A DNA stretch of 21,075 nt from Carex sylvatica (Eukaryota > Streptophyta > Magnoliopsida > Poales > Cyperaceae). Position numbers and translations under genes: made by a program. The stretch is from the NCBI GenBank assembly GCA_964058845.1, contig CAXKVR010000198.1:1-21075 (forward strand), given 5' to 3'. Positions 1 to 10,675 of this stretch are shown piece after piece (positions within the stretch are counted from its first letter, which is position 1; the number at the start of each line of letters is the position of its first letter). The notes beneath the pieces are model-generated. The model was not told where the DNA came from. It saw only the letters and a list, made by a program, of their open reading frames with translations, and did not search any database.

Positions 1-264
1 TGTCGCTTGGTTCCCTTTCTTCCCATTAACTCCCCTCAAAATTTGAGTTTGTGAAACAATTGAACTTGCTCTGGCAACCCGGTCACCTCTCCTCTCTTCT
101 CCCCTCTCCCCTCTTCCATAGCGCACCTAAATGTTAAAGGCCAAACTTTAAATGTCGAGCCTGCATGTAAAAACAAAATTTGGATTTGAGAATCGATATG
201 AATGCGGGATCGATCTAATTTCAAATGAGCATGTTCGGTCGTGCGTTTTCCGGTCTATCCTAAA

Positions 265-780
265 CTAGGAGTGTAAACGGTTGGATACATATTAGATAGT
301 GATCAAACCGTATCCTTATCCATTATAATTTTTTGAATACAAATACAAATACAAATAGTCTTGAATACAGATGTGGATACAAATATAATACGGATAATTA
401 AAAATAAATTACTAATTTATATTTTAGTAAAATATAATATCTAAATATTTTTTTATTCATAAATTAAATCTAATATTTTTCATAATAAGTTTGTTGGTTG
501 CAAAATATATATCATATTACCAAAATAATAGTGACTTATCATGTCATAGTGTTATATATTCATAAGAATTTATATATATATGCATTTTAATAAATTAATT
601 TAAGATCAAAGGGTATTTTTGTTGTAGTTTAAAAGTGTAATCAGTTTGGATACATATAGTTACAAATAATTAAAAATTAAACCATATCCTTATATTTTTA
701 TAATTTTCTGATTCAGGGATACGAATATAGATGGTGTATTCGGATTTTTTTTAAATATAATTAAATTTAAATATTTCAAT
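265..780. repeat. Degenerate GGATACA-rich transposon remnant
   Basis: Two related blocks, starting near 268 (GTGTAAACGGTTGGATACAT) and 636 (GTGTAATCAGTTTGGATACA), are followed by AAACCGTATCCTTAT and AAACCATATCCTTAT respectively. Many ATACAAAT and GATACG motifs occur between them. This pattern resembles decayed plant DNA transposons with internal GGATAC repeats. The ends and target duplication are not clear, and no coding sequence remains. Confidence 0.45.
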
Positions 781-860
781 AAAACAAGCACGCTGAATTT
801 TATTTTTATAGAATCAAATTTAAATTTGAGTTTGGACAGTTATATCTAAGTTGATCGTTT

Positions 861-1044
861 CATGTAGATTTTCATAGTTTTTGAGTTAATTTGTATGTAG
901 GAGTTTTGGATTTGTTCAGAAATGGTAGTTCAAGTGTATATAATTTAATTCTCATGTAGATTTTCATAGTTTTTGAGTTAATTTGTATGTAGAAGTTTTG
1001 GGTTTGTTTAGAAATGGTAGTTTAAGTGTATATAATTTAGTTCT
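861..1044. repeat. 92-bp tandem duplication
   Basis: Two adjacent copies, each starting CATGTAGATTTTCATAGTTT, at 861-952 and 953-1044, differ by only a few substitutions. No coding frame runs through them. Confidence 0.85.
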
Positions 1045-1294
1045 TTGGCAAACTTGTTAGTTCCAATCCAATTTGACTCCTGAACTTGGTGCAGACCCGT
1101 ACTTTCAAGGACTCGTCGTAGTTTGAAACAGTGTTGTAAAAGTTTGAAATGACAAAGTGAAAACCAAAACTTTGGTTTTTCGTGTTTTAAAAATTTTACA
1201 ATTTCATTTCTCAAAGTCTAAGTTCTATGTTTTTTCTCAATATATTCCAATGTATTCATGTGAAATATACAGATCCAATGTAGAATAGAAAGAA

Positions 1295-1707
1295 GAGTAG
1301 AACTAGGGTGTTCTTAAGCTCACCAAAGTGTTTGGTGAGCTTAACTCCAAAATTCATTAAATCGGTTTCAAATAATGAATCCGATCTATTAAAATCCGCC
1401 TACCTTATGAGTGATGCGTCTACATGTGAAAATTTTAAACATTCGAATTAATTTAGTATAAAGTTAAGCGGTCAAAAAACGTTTCAAAAATAAATGCACT
1501 AAAATTAATTTATTAACCTTCTAATTTTGAACGATTGACTTTATACTAATTTAATTCGAATTTTTAAAATTTTCACATGTAGACGCATTACTCGTAAGGT
1601 AGGCGGATTTCAATAGTTCGGATTCATTATTTGAAACCGATTTAATAAATTTTGGAGTTAAGCTCACCAAACACTTTGGTGAGCTTAAGAACACACTGGT
1701 TTTACTC
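1295..1707. mobile_element. Fold-back MITE, Mutator-like, with 9-bp target duplication and nested end hairpins
   Basis: The 413-bp element is almost entirely one inverted repeat: the left half (1295 to about 1490) pairs with the right half (about 1510 to 1707). A perfect 9-bp direct repeat, TAGAAAGAA, flanks it at 1286-1294 and 1708-1716, the size made by Mutator-like transposases. Each end also carries its own perfect 12-bp-arm hairpin: AAGCTCACCAAA, a 3-nt loop, then TTTGGTGAGCTT (1317-1343, with its counterpart near 1661-1687). It has no ORF and is non-autonomous. It lies 364 bp downstream of the stop of the USP-kinase gene. Confidence 0.9.
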
Positions 1708-2070
1708 TAGAAAGAAATAGTGAATTCTGAAGAAAAAGGTCATAATTTGAGACCATGATTTCATTTTGATCTTGAAGGAAAGATCTCTAATTAATGTCAT
1801 GTTTAGAATGTTAATACTAACCGTATACTAAATCTTAAAAAATAGAAGATCACAAGTTATGGGGTGTTACATATGTTTTGGTTTCTATATCTGAGGTTAT
1901 AGTTTGATGGAAATAACAATGGTTTCATCGATGCTAAATGCCAAAATCAAAGGTTTATCAAAACATTGATCAAAGGTTGCCCATTTAAAGCCAGCCAACC
2001 ATTTTTCTTTCTTGTGTTGTATTCAGCTTCCCTCCACCACTAACTAATCGAAACTCATTAAACCCACGCA
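1708..2070 (-). other. 3' flank of the USP-kinase gene
   Basis: This runs from the TGA to the target duplication of the fold-back element. I see no clear AATAAA polyadenylation signal on the minus strand within the first 200 bp, which is common for plant genes. No U-box coding sequence is present here or further downstream. Confidence 0.5.
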
Positions 2071-5000
2071 TCAGCTGAGCTCTGCTATTTCTTTCAATCT
2101 ATAGAGCTCTGGCAAGATTTCCTTTGCAAGGTCTGGCCGGTCTTTTCTTCTGAGCTCCACGCACCACAGTGCCAGCTTGGCATAAGATAGCGCCACCTCC
2201 ACTGGCCAGTCCGGCACTGCCGGGTCGAGGATCTCCTTAAATGTGCCCCTTTCAATAGATCTTTCTACTTGGTGTGACAGGCCCATTGGGGGTCTTGCGG
2301 TGATGATTTGGAGGAGCATCACACCTAGGGAATATATATCCGATTTGGTGCCTAACATACCTGTTTGCTGGTACTCTGGATCAATGTAACAAAATGTACC
2401 TGCAGTTGATGTCATCCGATATTGGGTTACTGTATCAGCAACCTGTTAATTAAGAGAAAGTTTAAGTAAATTATCATTTTCTAGATCAGTATAGCAAGAA
2501 AAATAAATAATAAGACAGAATGATGGAATGATGAAATAAGTTAATCAAAGGGAATTGACTTACGGGTCTCTCTCATTATTAATAGCGAACAAACCAATAA
2601 ATGTAAAGTCTAAATCAAACAATTAGAAATCATATCTTTGTCCTAATTAAATTATTGCAAAAAAAAATGAGCCTCAAAATTATGGCAAATATAAAACCAT
2701 GACTAAAAATATGGTTTGCTGGGGAAAAAAATGAACAGAGGGATTTGGATTTTTCAAAAATTCAGATCTAAATAAATTGAGTTTTCTTTATTTTTACACT
2801 GTTTATAGAATAATGCAAGTAATTAGGAATTACAATAGCAGCATACTACCAGTACTCTGTAATTTACAACTACTGGCATTACCATTACGACATGCATAAA
2901 GGTGGTTTATTAGCTAACAAAGATGCTTACTTTGGGAGGGACAAGGCGTGCGAGGCCAACATCAGCAATTTTGGCAACAAAATTGTGGTTCAGGAGGATA
3001 TTGGCGGGTTTAAGGTCACGATGAACAAGGGGCTCGGGCTTTGCCTGGTGCAAAAAGAGGATTCCTGTAGCAATCTCAAAAGATATTTTGAACCTTATCC
3101 CCCATGGGATGGCCATGGTGCCTCCCCTTCTGAATAGACGGTCCTCCAAGCTTCCATAGTCCATGTACTCATACACCAAGCACCCGTACTCGGGGCATGC
3201 TCCTAGTAGGAGCACCATGTTTGGATGTCTGATGCAGCTCAGAACCTCAACCTTCATTTTGAATGATCAATAAGAGAATTCAATTATCACAATGAGTTAT
3301 ATAATATTGGCACAACACAATGATAATATACATACATTCTTATTGGTCTTGGTTTCAGCATTGGTATTTGCCTTTACTTTTGGTACAGTTCTTGGGTTTA
3401 TTTTATGTTTGGTGTTTAACTCAAAAGTGTAATGTGTAGGGAAAGGATTAACTAGTATGCCTAATTAGCCAAAGAACAAGAAAAAGTCTGAATTATAACT
3501 GTAAAATTGGGTACCATGCTGGGTAGGTCTGTGATGACCTGGTGCTACCAGTAGACATATCAATTGATATGTTACAACAAGGACAGTCGAATAAACTTAT
3601 TGAATACTCATTTAAATATAGTTATACCTCTTGTTGGAACTGCTTCCTTCCCTGGGATGCATCAGGCCGGAGCACCTTAATCGCAACTTGGGTATGGTCG
3701 AGTAGGGCCTTGTACACTGGTCCATAACCACCTTCACCGATCTTGAGAGATTGAGCAAAGTTGTTTGTGGCGAATTCTATCTCCTCAATGGTGTATCTCC
3801 TATATCTCACATCGACATTGTTTAGAGCATTGGTTGCTCTCCTCCTCTCCTCAGCCTCTTTCCTGGCCCTTAACTCAGCCTTTTGCCTCTTGTGCGCCTC
3901 AAGCTCAGCGATCCTTTTGGCTTTCTCAGCTGCCTCAATTGCAGCTCTGCACTTTGCCTTCTCCATCTCAACCATCGCCATTGCCCCTGCTTCTGCCTGC
4001 TTGAGTTCTTCAACTTTTCTTTGTTCTTCACTCTTTATCTGGCTTAGTTCTTCAACCTTGATGCACGTGTCTTGTAGTTAGTAAAGAGAACATAAAGCTG
4101 CTGGAGGGTCCTGATGCTACAATTAATTGTAGCAAGGTATAAGAGGTACCAAGCTACCAGTCATGAAAATACCCTTGTTGCATTATGGTTCTACAATCTA
4201 TATCACTGGCAGTCAAATTTGATTATTTTGCATTATGGTTCTATATGACATATCGTCATGCATGTTGCTAATGTTTTGCTTCCATGCAAACAGAAGAACA
4301 TAAATTATGTTCTTACCTTTTGCTTGTGCATAATGGCTTCTCGGCAGGCATTGTTGTACATATCCATTGTTTGCTTCAGCTCAAGTTTCAGCCTTCTCAT
4401 CTCTGCTTCAACGTCCTTCTATGAAAGTTCAAAACAAGGAAGTACCATGAGGTTATTTCAAAAACAGGTCTGATAACCATCTCCACGGAATCACTCCCTA
4501 AACACCTCTATGAACTTTTCATGCACTTTGATGCATATATATCTAGTAAACTGATACAAACCTATCTATATATTGCGTGATGCACACTGGCATAATATCA
4601 ATGCACCAAGTCATAAATGTTAGCAACTGCCAACATTTGTCTTGATCTTCCAAACTCATTTTCTGAACCCTTTAAAATGCACCCTAGAGTATTACACCAA
4701 TGAACAGTTGATTATTGAACCAATGCAAACTTGTCTGTTTAAACTTTCTTTTTAAAACTTGACAAAAAAAAACAATTGAGAGTTATTTAGGAGGTCCTTC
4801 CAACAAAGGACGGCAATTTACTTGTGGGCTAGAGATTCAAACAATCCTATAACTAAAAAATGAGTACGACAAAAAAAAAAGAACTTTTGTCCACATGTTA
4901 TAGAAAACAATCATATAAATTTAAGTTTTTTCTTTCTATAAACTATAAATTCTAGAGGAACTTTGTCTAAATGGTTGTAATGTTGGAGGACCAATTTTGA

Positions 5001-8000
5001 GTTTTAAACCCCAAAGACCATAAATTCCTGTAAGTTTTTGTCCACATGTTGGCCAAAGAAATGAATGAATAGGGAAAAGTATAAGAAAAATGAAGATGGT
5101 AAGTGTCTACATATAAGCTTAATTGACACTGTTTAACCCTTGTTGGATGGCATTGTTGCGTACACTTCATATTAAGATAAGGATCCAGTGCAAGTCATTA
5201 TCAGGGCACCAGATAATCATCATATATTTAGTTTCTTGTGTTGTAAAATCCTAGCTAATAAGTTATTTTGAAGAAAGTAGTCATGGTTGATTTAATATAT
5301 GATCAACGGAGAGTATATGTGGGCTTTATACACATGTAGTTACTTCAGGTGTATAAAAACAAATAGTTTCTGCTATTTGTAAAGTTAATTTGTTTAACAC
5401 AATTCTGTTAATTCTTTAGTGATTTTATTCCTCAATTCCCCTTACCTGTTGAGACTCATAGGGTACTATATGTCAGAGCAAATGAAGTGTTTACCATTCC
5501 ATTTGTCTCCAAATCCTCTATAGGGCTGTCATTTATCACATCAAGCAATTGGTGGTTAGCACTAAGAGCAGGCTGTAGTCAGTAGCTTTACTATCATGCA
5601 CTTTTAACACTACCTTCCATGTTCTTCTAATTGGATTTAAACTCAAACACAAAACATACACCAACAGCAGTTGAAGTCTGTTATGTTATAATAGAGAACC
5701 TTCTACCCCGTCACCATGTAACAAATAATAGTTCTAAACTTATACCCCTGACTTAGCAAGCAGCATACTTACAGCAGCTGAGCTTTCAGAGGAGGAGGAA
5801 TCAAGAGAGCACCCGAAATCCATGGAGTTGAAATCCATATGCATGGTGGGGCTGGGCAGGTCGAATTCATCAGAGAATGATGTCTCCCTTGATGATGACC
5901 TGTACCCCATGGATGAGTTTTCGAGGGATTCATAAAGTGCATTATGTGGAGCTGTTCGTGCATTAGAGAGCGGTCGTGTTTCCCTGCCGGGGCTCGGCAT
6001 ATAGCCCTGCATCTGCATCTGCATTTGTGTACGGTGCTCCAAGGGCATCACTCGTGCTGCGATTGGGGATGGTGGCACAGATGACCCTCTCCAGTTACTT
6101 CCCTTTTGATAGGTGCTCCTGTTCAAAATTGAGACGGTAAAATCAAGGAGATGTCTGATGCATGATGGTATTGGAACATAATATGGTACTGTGTCGTTCT
6201 CGGTAAATTTTTAAATGCTTTTCCTTTTAAGTCTTGATATGTGAACCTCAATTAAGATCTCAAAGAGCCATACTGAAACAACAAAAGAAGATCACTTAAA
6301 TTTGGATCAACTTGTATGAAACAGTAAACACAAATTTTAGCCACCACATCTGGATAGTAATTGAGAGAAACAAGTGATATCTAATACATTGTTGGATGTT
6401 TGTTTTGCTTGGATCGATGCTGATGATCACTGGAAGTTGGGAATATACTGCTGCATTATCTAAGCCTGCTATACTAGACAATTTTATTTGCTAGCTATTG
6501 GAACAGAACTCGCATAGCACTGATGCTCCAGTGCTATGGGTTGTATTTAATTAGAGATGTATTACTCATTTGTAAGGTTACACAATCAAGAATGATAAAG
6601 ATTCATTTCTTCAATTATCTCTTCTATCTCTCTTAGTTTATACTATCCTTTTAGTTTGATTCTTGATCTAGTTGTTGCAATCTCAAGCAAGCAGGTATAA
6701 TCAAAGTACCTGACGGATCCTTCATCAAGGGAGTCGAAGCGTTGGCCTCGAGGGCTGACAGCCGGAGACTTCTTCCGAGGGGGGAGGGAACTAGAAACAG
6801 ATGAATTAGGCCCTTTGGCTGCCTTTATAGTTATGGCCTTCCCCTTGTATATCACATATACTGAGCAATACTCAGGTGCTGATTTCATCAAGCACTGTGG
6901 GACGTCAGGTCGGAATCTCCTGCAGAATTCGTGAAAATATCAAGCAAATCTTGGTAAGATAAAGTTGGTCAATTTTGATAATAATCTAGACAGCAAGGCA
7001 GTGGTGGACACATATTTGACAGGTTAGTACCTACAGTATCATGTATATGTTTTTAGGTAAGAAAAAAACATCATTATTTTACTAATGTAAGGCTTTTAGC
7101 ATAATATATTATGACTTCTATTATTTTTTTCTTCCTAAATAGTTGATGCACTTGGTACACCTATTCTACAAAGGGTCCAAAGATCAAACACCAGCAAGTG
7201 ATGACTGCTCTGGTACCGAAAGTGTCTTTCATTTATTTTTTCTTTGTTTCTCTCTCTGATAAAGTGATATTGAAATCCTTGAACAAGACAATGAGAACAA
7301 TATGGTTGAAGTGGAGATGAGACCTCATCAATGAGCTCCTACTTGAAGCACCAACCACTATATTATGGATTCCGTTTGATGTGATATACTCAAGGAGTGC
7401 CTTTGAGATGTCGGTGCTTTCCAATATTACCTCCTTAAGATGCATCTGCATGTTTTGTATGGCAACAAAGACAAGAGATCCTTAATTCCGACAAGAAGTG
7501 AATCAAATTACCTTTAGATAAAGAAACCATTACACTACTCGATACAAATCAGCAACTCGTTTTTTTCTGAGGTACATCTATATGCAACCTTTAACCATAT
7601 TGTCACAACCAAAGATTAGAACTAAACATATATTCTTCATCATTTAGATAAGATGTGCATCAAATTTAGCCTAATTTAAAAATTGTTTTGCCGTCTACCA
7701 AACTATATATAATCATTTACAGTTTAAATCGTAACAGCTTTTAAATGGATGGCTCCAAATCCTTAAATTGGACCAAAATTTAGAGTCGCCGTCTCCAAAT
7801 GATCAACACAACATACATAATTTTTATTAATTAGAATATCAACATTTGAATATGTTCGTCTCAGACAAGAGTTTTCACTATGGTCATCAAAACTATCAAA
7901 ATGGATATATAATAGAATTATCTTTATTATAACACAATTATTTGTCATTTTGATATAAATTATTACTTTATTTAAAAAAAAAAATTGATTCCTCACCTAT

Positions 8001-8574
8001 ACCGGCACTGATTTTTCGTTTTACAAATTTTCATGCTTTAATTTGATAAGTATAGAAAGAGACTCTTGAAAATGGAAAAAAAGTTTGAAATGCACATCAT
8101 GCTGGTTCTGGTGAGTTACCATATGCATAATGTAATTATGCTTACCGCTTTACGAGCACAAAATCCTCTGTACGGAACAAATAGTTGATTTAATTCTGGT
8201 TCGGCATCAAAATGGACCTCACTGCTGATATCATTTACAACAAAGCCACCTACAAGACAAAAAAAATAGAAAGAAATTTCTAAGATTACATTCTGGCAAT
8301 AATAAAATGAAAAACTATTTATATCGCCCTGCTTGTCGTTTTAAAAAGCTTCATATTACACAATGCTTAGATAAAAGAAGAGATACATACTGTTAGGGGT
8401 AGTTATGATCTTAACATGAACCAACACGAGCAACTGCATATTGGTTAACAGATGGTCGACTGCCCATTTGACCGCCTGATTGCTGTTCTTGTCCTTGTCC
8501 ACTGCTACCACCGTCGTCACCTCGTGCACTGACCCTCCATCGTCATGTGAATATAAACGACTCCCTAGGTGCAT
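2071..8574 (-). CDS. USP-domain receptor-like cytoplasmic kinase without a U-box (nine exons, 729 aa)
   Basis: Predicted cytoplasmic Ser/Thr kinase of the plant USP-kinase family (related to PUB35/51/52-type proteins). My coding exons: 8574-8391, 8249-8146, 7445-7324, 6919-6710, 6118-5773, 4418-4317, 4056-3628, 3251-2931, 2442-2071. All introns are GT-AG and the phases join to 730 codons including TGA. Residues about 14-165 form the USP domain (VVAVDKDKNS near the start, then VVGASSRSS and YCSVYVIYKGK). About 166-322 is a Ser-rich linker. About 323-440 is a charged Glu/Lys/Ala coiled coil. About 446-715 is the kinase, with loop GEGGYG 463-468, VAIK lysine 483, HRDLKPAN with Asp578, DVG 596-598 and DPE 627-629. 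DVG is usual in this family. The chosen ATG is followed directly by USP sequence. The protein ends at LKEIAELS with no U-box, as in some Arabidopsis members. Substrates are unknown. Exon borders are inferred from splice consensus and family similarity. Confidence 0.93.
4071..4083 (-). other. Perfect TACTAAC branch point with a skipped AG, intron 6
   Basis: On the minus strand TACTAAC occupies 4083-4077. The first AG follows about 6 nt after the branch adenosine (4072-4071). The AG that keeps the reading frame is at 4058-4057, about 21 nt from the branch. Only the second AG gives a continuous coiled-coil frame whose length (36 residues from KQK to KAKC) matches relatives as I remember them. 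The first AG is probably too close to the branch point to be used. Confidence 0.6.
4419..5772 (-). other. Intron 5 of the USP-kinase gene (longest, about 1.35 kb)
   Basis: Donor GTAAGT at 5772-5767 and acceptor TTTCATAG at 4426-4419. It separates the Ser-rich linker from the coiled-coil exons. Apart from the candidate 78-nt exon it holds AT-rich sequence. A near-direct repeat, TTTTGTCCACATGTT, appears near 4886 and 5037, each lying close to a GGAGG(T/A)CC motif, so part of the intron may be an old transposon. The other introns are 8250-8390, 7446-8145, 6920-7323, 6119-6709, 4057-4316, 3252-3627 and 2443-2930. I see nothing else distinct in them. Confidence 0.8.
5495..5572 (-). other. Candidate extra (possibly cassette) coding exon in intron 5
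   Basis: This 78-nt stretch is open in the phase required by its neighbours (phase 0 on both sides). It is preceded by CTGACTACAG and followed by GTAAAC. It would add 26 residues, beginning PALSANHQLLDV and ending EDLETNGM, between the Ser-rich linker and KDVEAEMRRL. That would raise the protein from 729 to 755 aa. The composition is hydrophilic and acidic, which fits a linker, but I cannot recall a conserved counterpart. It could also be chance, since a 26-codon open frame is not rare. Confidence 0.45.
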
Positions 8575-8725
8575 TTTGGAGAAGATAAACAAATGTTGAC
8601 TATATATGCTTTGTTAATATCTTTGAGATTGGCAATGAGAAAGAGAAGGCTGTGGGGGCAAAGAGAAAGAGAGAACCTTTCTCTCTTTTCTCTATCAGCT
8701 CTCTTCTCTCCTCCCTCTGCTAAAT
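8575..8725 (-). promoter_or_regulatory. Probable 5' leader of the USP-kinase gene, purine/pyrimidine-biased
   Basis: Read on the minus strand, this stretch has GA-rich runs followed by a CT-rich run (about 8640-8720) and then CATATATAG close to the ATG. Such microsatellite-like GA/CT tracts are common in plant 5' leaders. The CATATATAG lies only about 25-30 bp from the ATG, so it is more likely leader sequence than a working TATA box. The transcription start cannot be fixed from sequence. Confidence 0.4.
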
Positions 8726-9528
8726 GGTTGTTTTTTCCTCTATTCAATTTTCCCAGTTTTATTCAAATAAAACAGGCCGTTTTGCTAAGAGATCTATTTT
8801 TAACGAACCATGGTGTCAAGCTCCTTAAACACGTGTTTAAACAGCTACTTATTTAGTTTGGTTCTTATGTGGCATATACCGGCATGGCATTTGTATGATC
8901 TTTCTTTTTTGTAGATTCTCAGGGTAATTGTTCTTCTAAAATGTACATATGTTCAAGTAAAACATGTCCAGCATGTTGATGCAATCAATTCTGAGTACGA
9001 ATTAGATTATTAAGATGTGTCATGGCACAATTTGCTACGAGTTCATAAGAAAACATAACGGTCATTCTTTGGCAACATGTATGGACTTATAATTAAACAT
9101 AACAATTATTCTTTCGCAACATATGTATTGATTTATAAATAGTAGTACTTTTACTCTTTAAATGTTATCTTTATATTTACGTCTGAATGTTTCTAAATGT
9201 GTATAGTAGTTAGTTCGCTAAAACGTATATATTATTCTTGTCTGAATGTGTCTAAATGAGTCCAAATATGTGTACAAATGAGTATTTTTTTAATTTTAAA
9301 TTAGTTACTTGTATCAAAAATATTGTTTTTGTAAATATTAAATTAGTTTATTTTAATATTTAGTAGTTAATGAGACACAAAGGTGGACATTTAAAAGTTG
9401 AACTCAATATATTTTCCGTTTATCATTGTAGGAATTGCAAAGTTGAACTCTACATACTAAATAGTAAATATTGATAGATGGAAGGATCTTCAAAGCATCT
9501 TATATAACGACCTAATGTATAAAAAATT
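8726..9528. other. Intergenic AT-rich stretch upstream of the USP-kinase gene
   Basis: It contains the palindromic G-box near 8830 and a loosely repeated TCTGAATGT(T/G)TCTAAATG motif near 9182 and 9241. No coding or RNA gene is apparent. Confidence 0.6.
8825..8840. promoter_or_regulatory. 16-bp perfect palindrome centred on a G-box (CACGTG)
   Basis: TTAAACACGTGTTTAA is its own reverse complement. Its core CACGTG (8830-8835) is a G-box, the classic site of plant bZIP and bHLH factors and close to ABRE-type elements. It lies about 250 bp upstream of the start codon of the minus-strand USP-kinase gene, where a proximal promoter element would be expected. A role in stress or light regulation is inference. 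Confidence 0.5.
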
Positions 9529-9938
9529 GAGGGTTCAAATGCACTCAAATTTTTGTACACCCAAATGCACTCTATCTTTCAAATTTTTTTTTTTTCATTT
9601 TTAAAGTCCAAATAATAAATCCGAACTGTTAGATACGATCTATATATTAAGATGTGCTTGGAGACAAAATTTTACATTTTTTGAAATTTTTTTACTATTT
9701 TTTTGGATTTATTGAAAATCGCTGTTTTTAGCAAATCTGGACCATAAAAAAAAACAGTGATTTTCAATAAATCTTAAAAAATAGTAAAAAATTCCGAAAA
9801 TGTAAAATTTGATCTCCAAGCACATCTTAATATATAAATCGCATCTAACGGTTCGAATTAACTGTTTTGACTTTGAAAACGAAGATAAAAAATAGGGTGC
9901 ATTTAGGTGCACAAAAATTTGAGTGCATTTGAACCCTC
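9529..9938. mobile_element. 410-bp fold-back MITE
   Basis: The ends are long inverted repeats: GAGGGTTCAAATGCACTCAA from 9529 and its complement ending in GAACCCTC at 9938. The arms stay complementary almost to the centre (near 9735-9755), where ATTGAAAATC and GATTTTCAAT face each other. The flanks TAAAAAATT and TAACAAAAT would be a 9-bp target duplication with two mismatches, so a Mutator-like origin is possible but weaker than for the element at 1295. An open frame across it is only a by-product of the repeat. Confidence 0.85.
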
Positions 9939-10098
9939 TAACAAAATATAGCATGGTTTCTCTTTTTCAATAGTTTTTGCTACTAAATGTAATGGCTATA
10001 CGATTCATAATCGTGCAAGACATATATACAGTTGTGTTATATACTACTAGCTAGCATTTAATAATTGCTTAATTGAGTTAGACATCACGTCAGCAAGA

Positions 10099-10129
<31 letters not shown>

Positions 10130-10147
10130 ACACACCCCCACCCCCAC
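10099..10147. repeat. C-run / (CA)n / CCCCCA microsatellite
   Basis: An uninterrupted run of about 17 C is followed by about ten CA units and then CCCCCACCCCCAC. The minus strand therefore has G17, (TG)n and two G5 tracts. The length of such a run is unstable and hard to sequence accurately. Confidence 0.95.
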
Positions 10148-10590
10148 AAGTGTACTATTTCTTGGAACATGCCGAAGTATTAAATTTGGATAATTAAAGT
10201 TAAAACTGTTTTTAGTTAAACTCGAGTTTAAACACTAAAAAAAAAATATTGCGCGAAATTACAGAGAACTAGATGATGCTTAAGAGCAACTGTCACGCGA
10301 AATGAGCGGATTGAGAGCCAATTTGGGAGATACGGACTTGTGGTTGAGCTTGAGTTGGTGCCGTTTGACTTGGTCAGACACTCGAATGGAGGAGGAAGGT
10401 AGATGGGCCAAGTTAATGGGCCGGATCGAGCAGAGTTAACTATAGGAGAAGAGAGATTGACGGGTGGCCAGGAGTTGTCAGTATTAATGAGGTCGGTTGC
10501 GGAGAGACTTCAAGCAGGAGAAAAGGGGTCCCATGCTCAGCGAAAAGGAACACAAAAGACCACACGAGTTAAAGGAAGAGGTGATATTTT
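10148..10590. other. Intergenic segment, no supported gene
   Basis: The part from about 10300 is less AT-rich than its surroundings. A 78-codon open frame at 10403-10639 shows no recognisable domain and runs into the short repeat that begins near 10592, so I do not call it a gene. Confidence 0.5.
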
Positions 10591-10591
10591 G

Positions 10592-10675
10592 GGAATTCGT
10601 ATCCTCTGCATTAATTCAAAGAGAAATCTTTTGAGTTAATACTTTTGTACTGTCCGATAAACTTTAAGATTCGTG
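10592..10675 (+). repeat. Truncated copy of a small GTATCCTCTG element
   Basis: This segment, starting GGAATTCGTATCCTCTGCAT, matches in opposite orientation the element at 15547-15650, including the internal near-palindrome ending CTTTTGAGTTAAT and the TTTAAGATTCGT stretch. The far terminal repeat is missing here, so this copy is incomplete. Confidence 0.7.

Noticed and set aside
1295..1707. MicroRNA precursor interpretation of the long hairpin
   Set aside because: The flanking 9-bp target duplication and a second decayed copy identify it as a transposon; small-RNA output remains possible but a MIRNA gene cannot be claimed.
2931..3251. DVG instead of DFG in the kinase as a sign of an inactive enzyme
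   Set aside because: DVG is usual in this USP-kinase family, and the glycine loop, VAIK lysine and HRD aspartate are all intact.
3761..4081. Open frames on the plus strand opposite the coiled-coil/kinase exon
   Set aside because: They are antisense shadows of a clearly conserved exon; their Leu/Ser/Ala richness comes from the complementary Glu/Lys/Ala codons.
8569..8856. 95-codon open frame (plus) rich in Leu, Phe and Ser
   Set aside because: It is antisense to the start and GA/CT-rich leader of the USP-kinase gene, and its composition is explained by the low-complexity tract.
9709..9954. 81-codon open frame (minus)
   Set aside because: It lies within a fold-back element and is a by-product of the inverted repeat.
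10403..10639. 78-codon open frame (plus)
   Set aside because: No recognisable domain, no splice partner, and its end lies inside a short repeat element.
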